NCBI RefSeq assembly: GCF_050306235.1
Contig: NZ_JBLWFH010000001.1
Coordinates: forward strand, 62,001-126,000
Direction: 5' to 3'
DNA: 64,000 nucleotides
Source of the DNA: Glaciecola sp947496235
Lineage (GTDB): Bacteria > Pseudomonadota > Gammaproteobacteria > Enterobacterales > Alteromonadaceae
Shown: positions 33,579 to 42,914 of the stretch, in pieces
How positions within the stretch are numbered: position 1 is the first letter of the stretch
How the letters are laid out: every line of letters starts with the position of its first letter
Translations under genes and position numbers: made by a program
The notes under the pieces: generated by a model
Databases searched by the model: none
Told to the model about the DNA's origin: nothing
The model's input: only the letters and a program-made list of their open reading frames with translations

Positions 33579-36020
33579 CTATCCCTTTACTGGCGGAGGT
33601 GCTAAAACCTCTCTGTTGCCATTATGGCCTGCTGCACTTATGACGCCGTCAGCTTCCATTTGTTCCACAATTCGTGCTGCGCGGTTGTAACCAATTCTAA
33701 ATTTACGTTGTACTGAGGAAACCGATACCTTTCGTGTTTCAGTTACGAAAGCGACTGCTTCATCATAAAAAGCGTCGTATTCTTGATCACCTTGTTCTGA
33801 CTGTTCGCCTGGTAATAGTATTTCACTCCCCGTATCGCCGGAAAGAATTTCATCTATATAATCGGGTTCGCCCCTAGCTTTCCAATCAGCGACTACTGCA
33901 TGCACTTCATGGTCATCAACAAAAGCACCGTGAACACGAGTGGTGACGCTAGTTCCCGGTGGATTGTAAAGCATGTCGCCCATGCCTAACAAAGATTCTG
34001 CACCTTGTTGATCAAGTATGGTACGCGAATCAATTTTGCTGGACACTTGAAACGCTATACGTGTAGGAATATTTGCTTTAATTAAGCCTGTTATTACATC
34101 AACCGAAGGTCGCTGGGTAGCAAGAATTAAATGAATACCAGCCGCCCTCGCCTTTTGCGCTATTCTAGCAATTAATTCTTCGACTTTTTTCCCAACTATC
34201 ATCATCATGTCGGCAAATTCGTCCACAATTACAACGATAGAAGGTAACTTATCCAATGCTGGTGCTTCTGGATCCATACTTTGTTCGGGAGTCCAAAGCG
34301 GATCTGGTATAGATTCTCCCCGCGCAGCAGCTTGTGCAATTTTTTTATTGTAGCCTTTGAGGTTTCTCACTCCTAATGCGGACATTAAACGGTAACGACG
34401 CTCCATTTCACCGACACACCATCGCAATGCATTTGAAGCTTCTTTCATATCGGTTACAACTTCTGCAAGCAAATGAGGAATCCCCTCATACACCGAGAGT
34501 TCAAGCATTTTGGGGTCAATCATAATTAAGCGAACATCTTCAGGCGTTGATTTATAAAGCAAGCTCAAAATCATCACATTAACCCCAACAGATTTCCCTG
34601 AACCTGTCGTTCCTGCTACCAATAAGTGCGGCATTTTAGCTAAATCGACTACCACAGGGTTACCAGATATATCTGCGCCCAATACCATTGTCAGAGGTGA
34701 TTCATTTTGTTGAAATTCCTGACATTCGATGACTTCACTCAAACGCACCATTTCTCGATGTTTATTGGGTAGTTCTAAACCAATAACGGATTTACCTGGA
34801 ATAACTTCAACGACACGTACAGAAATCGCTGACATTGCTCGCGCAAGATCTTTTGCTAAGCCGGTAATCCGGCTAACCTTCACACCAGGGGCTAAATCAA
34901 GTTCAAATCGCGTAATAACTGGCCCTGGTAGCACATCCACTACAGTGGCTTCTATATTAAAATCAGCCAATTTAGCTTCTAGTAATCGCGACACCTGTTC
35001 TAGTTCTTCAGGGGTAATTGGGTTTTGTTTTTTGTCGGAACGTTCAAGTAGGTCAAATGATGGCAAAGGCGCCATATTTTGATCAGCAGCATGATTTGTA
35101 GAATTTTTAGTAAGATCTAATGTTGGCTCTTTAGTTTGCGTTACATTTTTCTCAGGTTCATTAGCGTTTGTTTCAGCCTTAGTCTCTACTTTCTTATCCT
35201 GCTTAGGTTCTTCATCCGCAAATATCTCTTCAGGGATAACAAACTCTGGAGTAATGCGTTTTTCAGCCAAAGGCTCTGGTCGTAAACTCGTGACATTTAC
35301 CTTTTTACTTTCTGTAGAAGTCGATTTACTTTCAATTTTTTCTTTGTTGTGCCCTATGCTAGGCGTACTAACTGACATATTGGAAAGTAATTTTGGCACT
35401 TCCACGGTTTTTTTAGTGGTCCAAATAGTCGCTTCGCCAATAGCATCAATAATTCGCATCCAAGAAATACCAGTCGCTAATGTAAAGCCTGTGCAAAAGA
35501 AACAAAGTAATAATAAAACAGCACCTACAAAATTAAAGTGGGGAAGCAAAGCACTGCTGATAATATCGCCCATGGCGCCGCCAGCAGAGACCATATAAAT
35601 ATCGTCGAAATTGATACTAGCAATGCCAGTAAATCCGAAAATTAGAAACACAACACCTATTAGGCGCAGAGAAATTGTCAGATAATCTAACTCTTTTGGG
35701 TTCTTTAAATGTAAAAATAAGTACCAACCAATAAAGGCTAGACCAAAAGGCACTAAATACGCGGTCATTCCAAAAGTAAACAATAAGATATCAGCACAGT
35801 AGGCGCCGACGGCTCCCATCATATTATTGACTTCAGTTTCAAAACCCGCCTGACTCCAGCCAGGATCACTAGGATGAAATGATGCTAATGCAACAAGCAA
35901 GAAAAAAGCAAAGCCACACGACAAAATCATGCCGACTTCGATTAATCGCTGCACACCTGATAAACGAGACATATTGATACTTTTCTTATTAATATTTTTT
36001 AAATAACTTAACGCTTGCAT
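33579..36020 (-). CDS. ftsK: DNA translocase FtsK
   Basis: An 813-residue protein: four N-terminal membrane segments (to about 190), a short charged linker (about 205-325), the RecA-like motor with Walker A GTTGSGKSVGVN and Walker B SIVVIVDEFADM, and the C-terminal gamma winged helix (about 745-805: RKVSVSSVQRKFRIGYNRAARIVEQME) that reads KOPS and activates XerCD at dif. The linker is shorter than in E. coli. An alternative start MSRLSG is 16 codons in. It acts on the dif site near the left end of this window. Confidence 0.96.
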   Translation of the reverse strand: MQALSYLKNINKKSINMSRLSGVQRLIEVGMILSCGFAFFLLVALASFHPSDPGWSQAGFETEVNNMMGAVGAYCADILLFTFGMTAYLVPFGLAFIGWYLFLHLKNPKELDYLTISLRLIGVVFLIFGFTGIASINFDDIYMVSAGGAMGDIISSALLPHFNFVGAVLLLLCFFCTGFTLATGISWMRIIDAIGEATIWTTKKTVEVPKLLSNMSVSTPSIGHNKEKIESKSTSTESKKVNVTSLRPEPLAEKRITPEFVIPEEIFADEEPKQDKKVETKAETNANEPEKNVTQTKEPTLDLTKNSTNHAADQNMAPLPSFDLLERSDKKQNPITPEELEQVSRLLEAKLADFNIEATVVDVLPGPVITRFELDLAPGVKVSRITGLAKDLARAMSAISVRVVEVIPGKSVIGLELPNKHREMVRLSEVIECQEFQQNESPLTMVLGADISGNPVVVDLAKMPHLLVAGTTGSGKSVGVNVMILSLLYKSTPEDVRLIMIDPKMLELSVYEGIPHLLAEVVTDMKEASNALRWCVGEMERRYRLMSALGVRNLKGYNKKIAQAAARGESIPDPLWTPEQSMDPEAPALDKLPSIVVIVDEFADMMMIVGKKVEELIARIAQKARAAGIHLILATQRPSVDVITGLIKANIPTRIAFQVSSKIDSRTILDQQGAESLLGMGDMLYNPPGTSVTTRVHGAFVDDHEVHAVVADWKARGEPDYIDEILSGDTGSEILLPGEQSEQGDQEYDAFYDEAVAFVTETRKVSVSSVQRKFRIGYNRAARIVEQMEADGVISAAGHNGNREVLAPPPVKG

Positions 36021-36060
36021 AGAGTAACATAGCGGAACCTTTTTGGGATAATTTCAATCA

Positions 36061-36546
36061 CTATTTCATACTAATTTTGATTTTTGCCGTATGTTTCACT
36101 TCTTCCATTACCACATAAGTACGAGATTCACTAACGCCCGGTAGCCTTAACAAGGTATCCCCTAAAAGTTTTCGGTAACTGGACATATCCGCGACTCGCG
36201 TTTTTAACAGAAAATCAAAATTACCAGAGACTAAATGACATTCTTGAATATCTTCATGCTCGTGTACTGCCGCAGAAAATTCTGCAAAAATGTCTACCGA
36301 CGTTTTTGTTAAGGTTATTTCAACAAAAACTAGCATTGCAGCTCCCAGTTTCTCGGGATTTAATCGGGCATTGTAACTCTCAATATAACCCTGTGTTTCT
36401 AATCGTTTGACTCTTTCAAGACAAGGACTAGCTGATAGGCCGACCTTTTTAGCTAGTTCTACATTTGAAATTCTGCCATTGCTTTGCAATTCAGACAAAA
36501 TTTTACGGTCTATTCGATCTATGTGTTTAGGTGTTTTTACAAGCAT
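36061..36546 (-). CDS. lrp: Leucine-responsive regulator Lrp
   Basis: A 161-residue AsnC/Lrp protein: HTH at about 8-60 (LDRK-type start IDRKILSELQSNGRISNVEL, LSASPCLERVKRLE) and RAM effector domain after (LVSGNFDFLLKTRVADMSSYRKLL). Its place next to ftsK and lolA matches global Lrp of E. coli. It is divergent from alanine dehydrogenase and probably controls it, as Lrp-type regulators often do. Confidence 0.93.
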   Translation of the reverse strand: MLVKTPKHIDRIDRKILSELQSNGRISNVELAKKVGLSASPCLERVKRLETQGYIESYNARLNPEKLGAAMLVFVEITLTKTSVDIFAEFSAAVHEHEDIQECHLVSGNFDFLLKTRVADMSSYRKLLGDTLLRLPGVSESRTYVVMEEVKHTAKIKISMK

Positions 36547-36683
36547 ATAAAATCTGGCAGATGGTGCTGTTTACAAAATAATATACCGCCTCATGTTAAA
36601 AAAACAAAATTTTAAATTAATTAAAATCCGCTAGAATAAAAAATTCATACTAAATATACCACCTAACGACAGAGACAAATAAT

Positions 36684-37814
36684 ATGATAATTGGTGTTCC
36701 AAAAGAAATAAAAAACCATGAATACCGTGTTGGTTTAACGCCAGCCGCTGTGAAAGAGTTTGTGTCAAATGGACACGAAGTATTAGTTCAGGTTGACGCT
36801 GGCACAGCTATCGGCTTCACCGATGATTTATATCAAGCGGCAGGTGCGAGTATGATTAGTGGGCCTGAAGAAATCTTTCAACGTGCTGAAATGATCATCA
36901 AAGTGAAAGAGCCTCAGCCAAATGAATGTAAAATGCTAAGAGAAGGACAAATTCTCTATACCTACCTTCACTTAGCACCAGATCCGACGCAGACAGAATT
37001 GTTGGTAGCTTCAGGTGCTACCTGTATTGCTTATGAGACTGTGACCGATCGCACAGGCGCCCTACCTCTACTCGCCCCTATGTCCGAAGTTGCTGGTCGA
37101 ATGTCTGTTCAGGCTGGAGCGCATTATTTAGAAAAAGCGCATGGCGGTAGTGGAACACTTTTAGGTGGTGTTCCCGGTGTTGCACCTGGAAAAGTGCTTA
37201 TTATTGGTGGTGGTGTAGTAGGTATCAACGCAGCCAAGATGGCGATAGGTATGGGAGCTGACGTAACTATTTTAGACCGTTCTCTTACTCGTCTTCGTCA
37301 ATTGGATGATATTTTCGCTGGTAGATTACATACAGTGTTTAGTACCGAAGATGCTATTGAACATTACTCTTCAAGAGCTGATCTGGTAATTGGCGCAGTG
37401 TTAATTCCTGGCGCGGCAGCACCTAAGCTGTTGACTAAAGAACATATTAAAAACATGAAACCTGGTTCAGTGTTAGTTGACGTAGCCATCGACCAAGGTG
37501 GCTGTTTTGAAACATCAAAAGCTACCACGCACCAGGATCCTGTATATATGGTTGATGATGTAGTGCATTATTGCGTTGCCAACATGCCAGGCGGTGTTGC
37601 AAGAACATCAACGATGGCTCTAAATAATGCAACTTTACCTTTTGGACTTGCACTAGCTAACAAGGGTGCCAAGAAGGCATTGCTAGAAGACCCTCATTTA
37701 TTAGCAGGTTTAAATGTACACAAAGGCATTGTCACTTACAAAGCGGTACAAGATGCGTTAGGTGATAAATTAAATTTAACTTATGAATCGCCAGAAATTG
37801 CTCTGGAAAAATAA
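36684..37814 (+). CDS. ald: Alanine dehydrogenase
   Basis: The 376-residue protein begins MIIGVPKEIKNHEYRVGLTP and has the NAD-binding loop VLIIGGGVVGINAAKMAIGMGA and the catalytic His in YLHLAPD, all standard for L-alanine dehydrogenase. It interconverts alanine and pyruvate plus ammonium with NAD. Divergent from lrp across 137 bases of AT-rich sequence. A terminator follows. Confidence 0.96.
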   Translation: MIIGVPKEIKNHEYRVGLTPAAVKEFVSNGHEVLVQVDAGTAIGFTDDLYQAAGASMISGPEEIFQRAEMIIKVKEPQPNECKMLREGQILYTYLHLAPDPTQTELLVASGATCIAYETVTDRTGALPLLAPMSEVAGRMSVQAGAHYLEKAHGGSGTLLGGVPGVAPGKVLIIGGGVVGINAAKMAIGMGADVTILDRSLTRLRQLDDIFAGRLHTVFSTEDAIEHYSSRADLVIGAVLIPGAAAPKLLTKEHIKNMKPGSVLVDVAIDQGGCFETSKATTHQDPVYMVDDVVHYCVANMPGGVARTSTMALNNATLPFGLALANKGAKKALLEDPHLLAGLNVHKGIVTYKAVQDALGDKLNLTYESPEIALEK

Positions 37815-37831
37815 TAGGTTAACTACACAAA

Positions 37832-37857
37832 GGGACCTTTTAAAGGTCCCATTTTTT
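37832..37857. terminator. Bidirectional terminator between ald and pyrF
   Basis: GGGACCTTT and AAAGGTCCC arms around one base (in practice a 7-8 bp stem with a small loop), followed by ATTTTTTATT. It lies between convergent genes. Confidence 0.85.
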
Positions 37858-38566
37858 ATTGTGTTATTGAATGGTTAATTTGCTCTAGAACAGATGCAGG
37901 CGTTTGCGCCTTAGTGATTGGGCGACCTATAACCATGTAATCTACGCCAGCAGCTATTGCTTGAGGTGGTGTCATTACGCGCTTTTGATCATCATTACTG
38001 CTGCCTTCAGGACGAATACCAGGCGTTACCAGCTTAAAATCCTTACTTAATTTACTACGCAATATTTTAGCTTCCATGGCTGAACAGACCACGCCATCAG
38101 CGCCGGATGATTGGGCTAAAGTTGCCAGTTCTACCACCTTAGATTGTATGTCATCACCGCCGTATACTGGCGTAAATTGACGCTGGTCCATACTGGTTAA
38201 AACAGTAACCGCGGTTAATAAAGGTTGAGCATGTGAACTTTCAGCTGCCTCTTTTGCCGCGGCTATCATGTCAGGACCACCAGACGCGTGAACATTGGTC
38301 ATCCAAACGCCTAATTTAGCAGCAGCTGCTACTGCTTTTGCTACTGTGTTTGGAATATCGTGGAATTTTAAATCTAAAAATACATCAAATCCTTGATCGA
38401 CCAGATATCTTACCCAGTCTGGACCAAACAAAGTAAACATTTCTTTGCCGACTTTTACTCGACATTTATTTGGAGATAATTGTCCAACCAATGCTTTGGC
38501 AGTTTCTAAACAATCGTAATCTAAGGCAACAATAACTGCAGGAGAAATTGCTTTATTCACCATCAA
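37856..38566 (-). CDS. pyrF: Orotidine 5'-phosphate decarboxylase
   Basis: A 236-residue TIM-barrel protein with the active-site tetrad segment VFLDLKFHDIPNTVAKA and phosphate-binding YMVIGRPITKA. It makes UMP. Start overlaps the lapB end by 14 bases; MVNKA one codon in is an equal alternative. lapA-lapB-pyrF is the E. coli order. Confidence 0.96.
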   Translation of the reverse strand: MMVNKAISPAVIVALDYDCLETAKALVGQLSPNKCRVKVGKEMFTLFGPDWVRYLVDQGFDVFLDLKFHDIPNTVAKAVAAAAKLGVWMTNVHASGGPDMIAAAKEAAESSHAQPLLTAVTVLTSMDQRQFTPVYGGDDIQSKVVELATLAQSSGADGVVCSAMEAKILRSKLSKDFKLVTPGIRPEGSSNDDQKRVMTPPQAIAAGVDYMVIGRPITKAQTPASVLEQINHSITQ

Positions 38567-39722
38567 GCCCCTTAATAGGTTTAATTACAGACCATTTCTT
38601 GCACGAAGGACACAACCAATAGAGTTGCCGTCCCGAAAAGCCACAACTATGACAGCGGTATTTTGGTCTGATAGATATCTGTTTGTCGATTAACGTCAAT
38701 AAATCGTTAATGCTCTTTTGAATATTTTCATCTTTGGTTTGCTGCAAATACAAAGCTAAAAGTGCTTTAAATCCGCGCATTGTAGGATGTTGTTTTAATT
38801 GTTTTAACAAGGTTTCAGTCGCAAGCTGTATTTCACCGCGTTTCGCAATTATGTTAACTTTTGCAATATATGAAGACGCACATTTTTGCCAATAGGGTTC
38901 AAGCATTTTCTCTAGCTTGTCCCAACCATCAGATTTACTGGCGCATATTTCTAGATAAGGAATAGCTTCACTTAACCAATCTAAGTCCCTTTTGGGCACT
39001 TCAGATAAATAATCCATAGCAAGACCATATTCTTGCTTTTCAATTGCCAATTGTCCTAGTGCTAACCAAGGTCTTACTTCTTTGCCTTCCACCATAATAG
39101 CTTTTTTAAGGGTCATATCAGCATTTTCAATTTGATTTTGCTCTAGCTGTTCAGATGCTTGTTCACAATAAAAATGTGACAGTAGTAAATACATGAAATT
39201 GTCATTTGGCGTAATTTTTAAACTACGACTCGCCAATTCAATAGCTTTATGCCATTCCTTAGTCACCTGATAGATACTGAAAAGTTTGCGTTGTGCGACT
39301 GGGAAATGTTTATCATCATCTAACAGTTGTAAGAAGACGCCTTCCGCTCTTTCGAGAAAGCCAGCAAGTAAATAGTCTGTACCTAACTCAACAAGCGCCA
39401 ATGCTTCTTGCTTTTTATTGATTTCTTCACGACTGATGAGATTTTGATGAACTCGAATTGCTCTATCTAATTCACCTCTATGACGGAAGAAATTTCCCAT
39501 AGCAATATGGGTTTCAACAGTGTCATTGTTGACACTTATCATTTTCATAAAGGTATCCACTGCCTTATCAGGTTCATCCGATAGCAGGAAATTAAGACCT
39601 TTATAATAATGTGTAGATAAGATACTGGACTGTTTGCGTTGAGCACTTCGTAAACTATTGCGCCCCATCACCCAGCCATAGGCTGCTGCAACCGGCAATA
39701 GAAGAAAAAGAACTTCAAGCAT
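38553..39722 (-). CDS. lapB: Lipopolysaccharide assembly protein B
   Basis: The 389-residue protein has one N-terminal membrane helix, a series of TPR repeats (about 45-345) and a C-terminal rubredoxin-like zinc knuckle with CHSCG and CPSCKKW. This is the form of LapB (YciM), which regulates LpxC breakdown through FtsH and links to LPS export. lapA precedes it by six bases. Confidence 0.95.
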   Translation of the reverse strand: MLEVLFLLLPVAAAYGWVMGRNSLRSAQRKQSSILSTHYYKGLNFLLSDEPDKAVDTFMKMISVNNDTVETHIAMGNFFRHRGELDRAIRVHQNLISREEINKKQEALALVELGTDYLLAGFLERAEGVFLQLLDDDKHFPVAQRKLFSIYQVTKEWHKAIELASRSLKITPNDNFMYLLLSHFYCEQASEQLEQNQIENADMTLKKAIMVEGKEVRPWLALGQLAIEKQEYGLAMDYLSEVPKRDLDWLSEAIPYLEICASKSDGWDKLEKMLEPYWQKCASSYIAKVNIIAKRGEIQLATETLLKQLKQHPTMRGFKALLALYLQQTKDENIQKSINDLLTLIDKQISIRPKYRCHSCGFSGRQLYWLCPSCKKWSVIKPIKGLDGE

Positions 39723-39728
39723 TTGAGG

Positions 39729-39986
39729 TTAGGTGTCCTGTTTAATTTTAGCGAGCTTGCGTTTTAACAAACCCATTTTAACTTTAAGACTCAGGTATCT
39801 TGTAAGAATTGTGCTGAAACCAATACAAAAACCAATCAACAAAGAAACTACCATGAAGGTAGACAATCGCATGTCGATTTGAGCGATCAGGTAATTGACT
39901 GTTACAATCTCGGTGTTGCGGGAGCCCACAACTATAGCTAATAAAATTAGCAGTACCACTAAAATACTAAGTAGTATTTTTCTCAT
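39729..39986 (-). CDS. lapA: Lipopolysaccharide assembly protein A
   Basis: An 85-residue protein with two membrane helices (about 4-24 and 42-66) and a basic helical tail. The N-terminal arrangement with GSRNTEIVTVNYLIAQ between the helices fits DUF1049/LapA (YciS). It is thought to act with LapB in LPS balance. ihfB lies 24 bases upstream. Confidence 0.9.
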   Translation of the reverse strand: MRKILLSILVVLLILLAIVVGSRNTEIVTVNYLIAQIDMRLSTFMVVSLLIGFCIGFSTILTRYLSLKVKMGLLKRKLAKIKQDT

Positions 39987-40010
39987 ACCAATCCTTGCTA
40001 ACGCGAACGT

Positions 40011-40304
40011 TTAAAGATCGACGCGCTCTCTCAATTCTTTACCCGCTTTGAAGTGAGGAACATGTTTCCCTGTTAAATCAACAGTAGCCCCTGTTTTTGG
40101 GTTACGACCAACTCTAGGCGCTCGATAATGTAATGAAAAACTACCAAAGCCACGAATCTCAATACGCTCACCTTTTTGCAACGTTTGCGCCATTTGTTCT
40201 AAAAGTTCTTTTACCGCAGTTTCGAGTTCTTTGCCTTGTAAACTACCGGTTTTAAGACTTAATCGTTCGATCAATTCGGATTTAGTCACAGCTAACTTCT
40301 CCAT
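40011..40304 (-). CDS. ihfB: Integration host factor subunit beta
   Basis: A 97-residue HU/IHF protein. The DNA-binding arm IEIRGFGSFSLHYRAPRVGRNPKTG and the beta-type sequence after it (VDLTGKHVPHFKAGKELRERV) fit IHF-beta. It bends DNA for recombination, transcription and replication. It follows rpsA as in E. coli, after a terminator. Confidence 0.96.
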   Translation of the reverse strand: MEKLAVTKSELIERLSLKTGSLQGKELETAVKELLEQMAQTLQKGERIEIRGFGSFSLHYRAPRVGRNPKTGATVDLTGKHVPHFKAGKELRERVDL

Positions 40305-40334
40305 AATTGTTCACGTCCTCTGTAATTTTGACAT

Positions 40335-40362
40335 AAAAAAAGAGCGGCTAAAAAGCCGCTCT
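40335..40362 (-). terminator. Terminator or attenuator between rpsA and ihfB
   Basis: AGAGCGGCT/AGCCGCTCT perfect 9-bp stem with a four-A loop; read leftward it is followed by TTTTTT. It lies 14 bases after the rpsA stop. Confidence 0.9.
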
Positions 40363-40375
40363 TCCTAAAAGGCTA

Positions 40376-42043
40376 TTATTCGCCTTTCGCAGCTTTGAAA
40401 GCCTCAGCCATAGCGCTTAAACCAGCGTCTTCTTGCTTGTTAACTTTATCAAGGGCTTCTTTTTCATCCGCTTGATCTTTTGCTTTAACAGACAAGTTAA
40501 CGACGCGATTCTTACGATCTACGCCAATATATTTCGCTTCAATTGTATCGCCTTCACTGAACATTTCGCTAGCATCTTCTACGCGGTCACGTGAAAGGTC
40601 ACCGATACGGATATAACCTTCAACTTCTTCTGCAAGTTGAACTGTTACGCCTTTAGCATCGGCTGCGATAACAGTACCATTAACAATAGCACCTTTTTTG
40701 TTATCTGTCAGATACTTATTGAAAGGATCTTCTTCAATTTGCTTAACGCCTAGTGAAATACGCTCACGCTCTGGGTCGACTTGAAGAACAACTGCAGTAA
40801 TTTCGTCACCTTTTTTATAGTCACGAACAGCTTCTTCGCCCGCTTTCTGCCATGAAATGTCAGATAAGTGAACTAGTCCATCGATACCACCGTCTAGGCC
40901 GATAAAGATACCAAAGTCAGTGATAGACTTGATCTTACCAGTAACTTTGTCACCTTTTTCGTGTGACTTAGCAAAGGTTTCCCAAGGATTGTCAATGCAC
41001 TGTTTTAGACCTAGAGAAATACGACGACGCTCTTCATCGATTTCAAGCACCATAACGTTTACAACGTCACCTAGGCTTACAACTTTAGATGGGTGGATGT
41101 TTTTGTTAGTCCAGTCCATTTCAGATACATGAACAAGACCTTCTACGCCATCTTCAATCTCAACGAAACAACCGTAGTCAGTTAAGTTTGTAACAGCACC
41201 GCTTAATCTAGAGCCTTCAGGATAACGTTCTGCAATTTCTTGCCATGGATCGTTGCCCATTTGCTTCATGCCTAATGAAACACGAGACTTGTCTTTGTCA
41301 AACTTAAGTACTTTAACATTGATTTCGTCACCCACATTTACGATTTCACTTGGGTGTTTAACACGCTTCCAAGCCATATCAGTGATGTGAAGTAATCCGT
41401 CAACGCCACCTAAGTCTACGAATGCACCATAGTCTGTAAGGTTCTTAACGATACCTTTAACTTCATCACCTTCTTCAAGGTTAGACAGAAGTTGATCGCG
41501 CTCAGCACTGTTTTCCGCTTCGATAACTGCACGGCGAGAAACAACTACGTTGTTGCGTTTAGCATCTAATTTGATTACTTTAAATTCTAACTCTTTACCT
41601 TCAAGGTGAGCAGTTTCACGTACTGGACGTACGTCAACTAAAGAGCCTGGTAAGAACGCGCGTACTGTGTTTACTTCAACAGTAAATCCGCCTTTAACCT
41701 TACCATTGATAATACCCTTGATAGTAACTTTTTCTTCGTAAGCTTTTTCAAGCTCTAACCAAGCTTCATGACGCTTAGCTTTTTCTCTTGAAAGAATAGT
41801 TTCACCGAAGCCGTCTTCAACAGCATCAAGTGCAACGTCTACAGAGTCGCCAACAGCGATTTCAAGGGTGCCATCTGCTGCTTTAAATTGGTCAGCAGGA
41901 ATAGCACTTTCTGATTTAAGACCTGCGTCAACTAAAACGATGTCTTTATCAATAGATACTACAGTACCTTTTACAATAGCACCTGGACGGGTTTCTAGTT
42001 GTTGTAGGCTTTCTTCAAAAAGTTGTGCAAAATTTTCAGTCAT
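40376..42043 (-). CDS. rpsA: 30S ribosomal protein S1
   Basis: A 555-residue protein with six S1/OB repeats, of which repeats 3-6 share the pattern GAFVDLGG-x-DGLLH, GCFVEIEDGVEGLVH, GIFIGLDGGIDGLVH and an end VVNLSVKAK. It binds mRNA on the 30S subunit. It lies between cmk and ihfB as in E. coli. Codon use is visibly regular, as in highly expressed genes. Confidence 0.98.
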   Translation of the reverse strand: MTENFAQLFEESLQQLETRPGAIVKGTVVSIDKDIVLVDAGLKSESAIPADQFKAADGTLEIAVGDSVDVALDAVEDGFGETILSREKAKRHEAWLELEKAYEEKVTIKGIINGKVKGGFTVEVNTVRAFLPGSLVDVRPVRETAHLEGKELEFKVIKLDAKRNNVVVSRRAVIEAENSAERDQLLSNLEEGDEVKGIVKNLTDYGAFVDLGGVDGLLHITDMAWKRVKHPSEIVNVGDEINVKVLKFDKDKSRVSLGMKQMGNDPWQEIAERYPEGSRLSGAVTNLTDYGCFVEIEDGVEGLVHVSEMDWTNKNIHPSKVVSLGDVVNVMVLEIDEERRRISLGLKQCIDNPWETFAKSHEKGDKVTGKIKSITDFGIFIGLDGGIDGLVHLSDISWQKAGEEAVRDYKKGDEITAVVLQVDPERERISLGVKQIEEDPFNKYLTDNKKGAIVNGTVIAADAKGVTVQLAEEVEGYIRIGDLSRDRVEDASEMFSEGDTIEAKYIGVDRKNRVVNLSVKAKDQADEKEALDKVNKQEDAGLSAMAEAFKAAKGE

Positions 42044-42125
42044 ATGTTAATTAATCATGTAATCCGAGCACTATTCCTTAGTGACGGGGTAGTTGTAAAA
42101 TACAGCTTCATCCTGATGCTGCTGG

Positions 42126-42806
42126 TTAAACATTATAAAGCTTAGAATCTATAAATTCTTTTGCTTTTTCAAAAACTTGAGTAATACTCAAGCCGGTCGA
42201 ATCTAATTCAAAAGCGTCTTCGGCAGGCCGCAAAGGAGCTACAATTCTGTTCGAATCCCGCTCATCTCTTGCCTTGATGTCTTCTAAAAGGCGCGAGATT
42301 TTAACATCAAGCCCCTTATCTTTCAACTCTTTATAGCGTCTCTCTGCTCTAGCCTCTGCACTGGCGGTTAAAAACACCTTAGCAACAGCATCTGGGAATA
42401 CCACTGTTCCCATGTCTCTACCGTCTGCTACCAAACCTGGTGACTGAGCGAATCCTCGCTGACGTCGTAATAGCGCTTCCCGTACTAACGGGATTGCAGC
42501 CACTTGAGAAGCGGCACTACCCACTTCTTCATTACGAATATCGTAAGTGACATCCTCGCCTTCTAAAATTATTCTTGTACCATGTTCACTCGATTCAAAT
42601 GTGACATCTAAACCGGCTGCTAGTGGCGAAAGTCCTGACTGATCATGTAGATCAATATTATGATGCAGAGCCGCTACCGCTAATACTCGGTAAATAGCGC
42701 CGCTATCAAGAAAATGCCAGTCTAATGTTTGCGCCAGTTTTGCACTTAAAGTTCCTTTACCTGCTCCACTTGGACCATCAACCGTTATTACGGGCACGTT
42801 TTCCAT
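42126..42806 (-). CDS. cmk: Cytidylate kinase
   Basis: A 226-residue protein from MENVPVITVDGPSGAGKG, which carries the P-loop. Other family motifs are ADGRDMGTVVFPDA and RRYKELKDKG. The longer frame adds 13 non-family residues, so I use the internal ATG. It phosphorylates CMP and dCMP. aroA lies upstream, rpsA downstream. Confidence 0.95.
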   Translation of the reverse strand: MENVPVITVDGPSGAGKGTLSAKLAQTLDWHFLDSGAIYRVLAVAALHHNIDLHDQSGLSPLAAGLDVTFESSEHGTRIILEGEDVTYDIRNEEVGSAASQVAAIPLVREALLRRQRGFAQSPGLVADGRDMGTVVFPDAVAKVFLTASAEARAERRYKELKDKGLDVKISRLLEDIKARDERDSNRIVAPLRPAEDAFELDSTGLSITQVFEKAKEFIDSKLYNV

Positions 42807-42914
42807 CGTCGTCTTCTTATCTATATAGTTAAGTCGCGGCGGCATTATACTGCCCTAGTTTTTTAACGCAATGTTAAAAAGCGAATACATTAGTATGTAT
42901 TCGCCCTAAGAAGG

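Noticed and set aside
35254..35598. 114-residue plus-strand ORF within ftsK
   Set aside because: It is antisense to the ftsK linker and N-terminal membrane domain, with no own signals.
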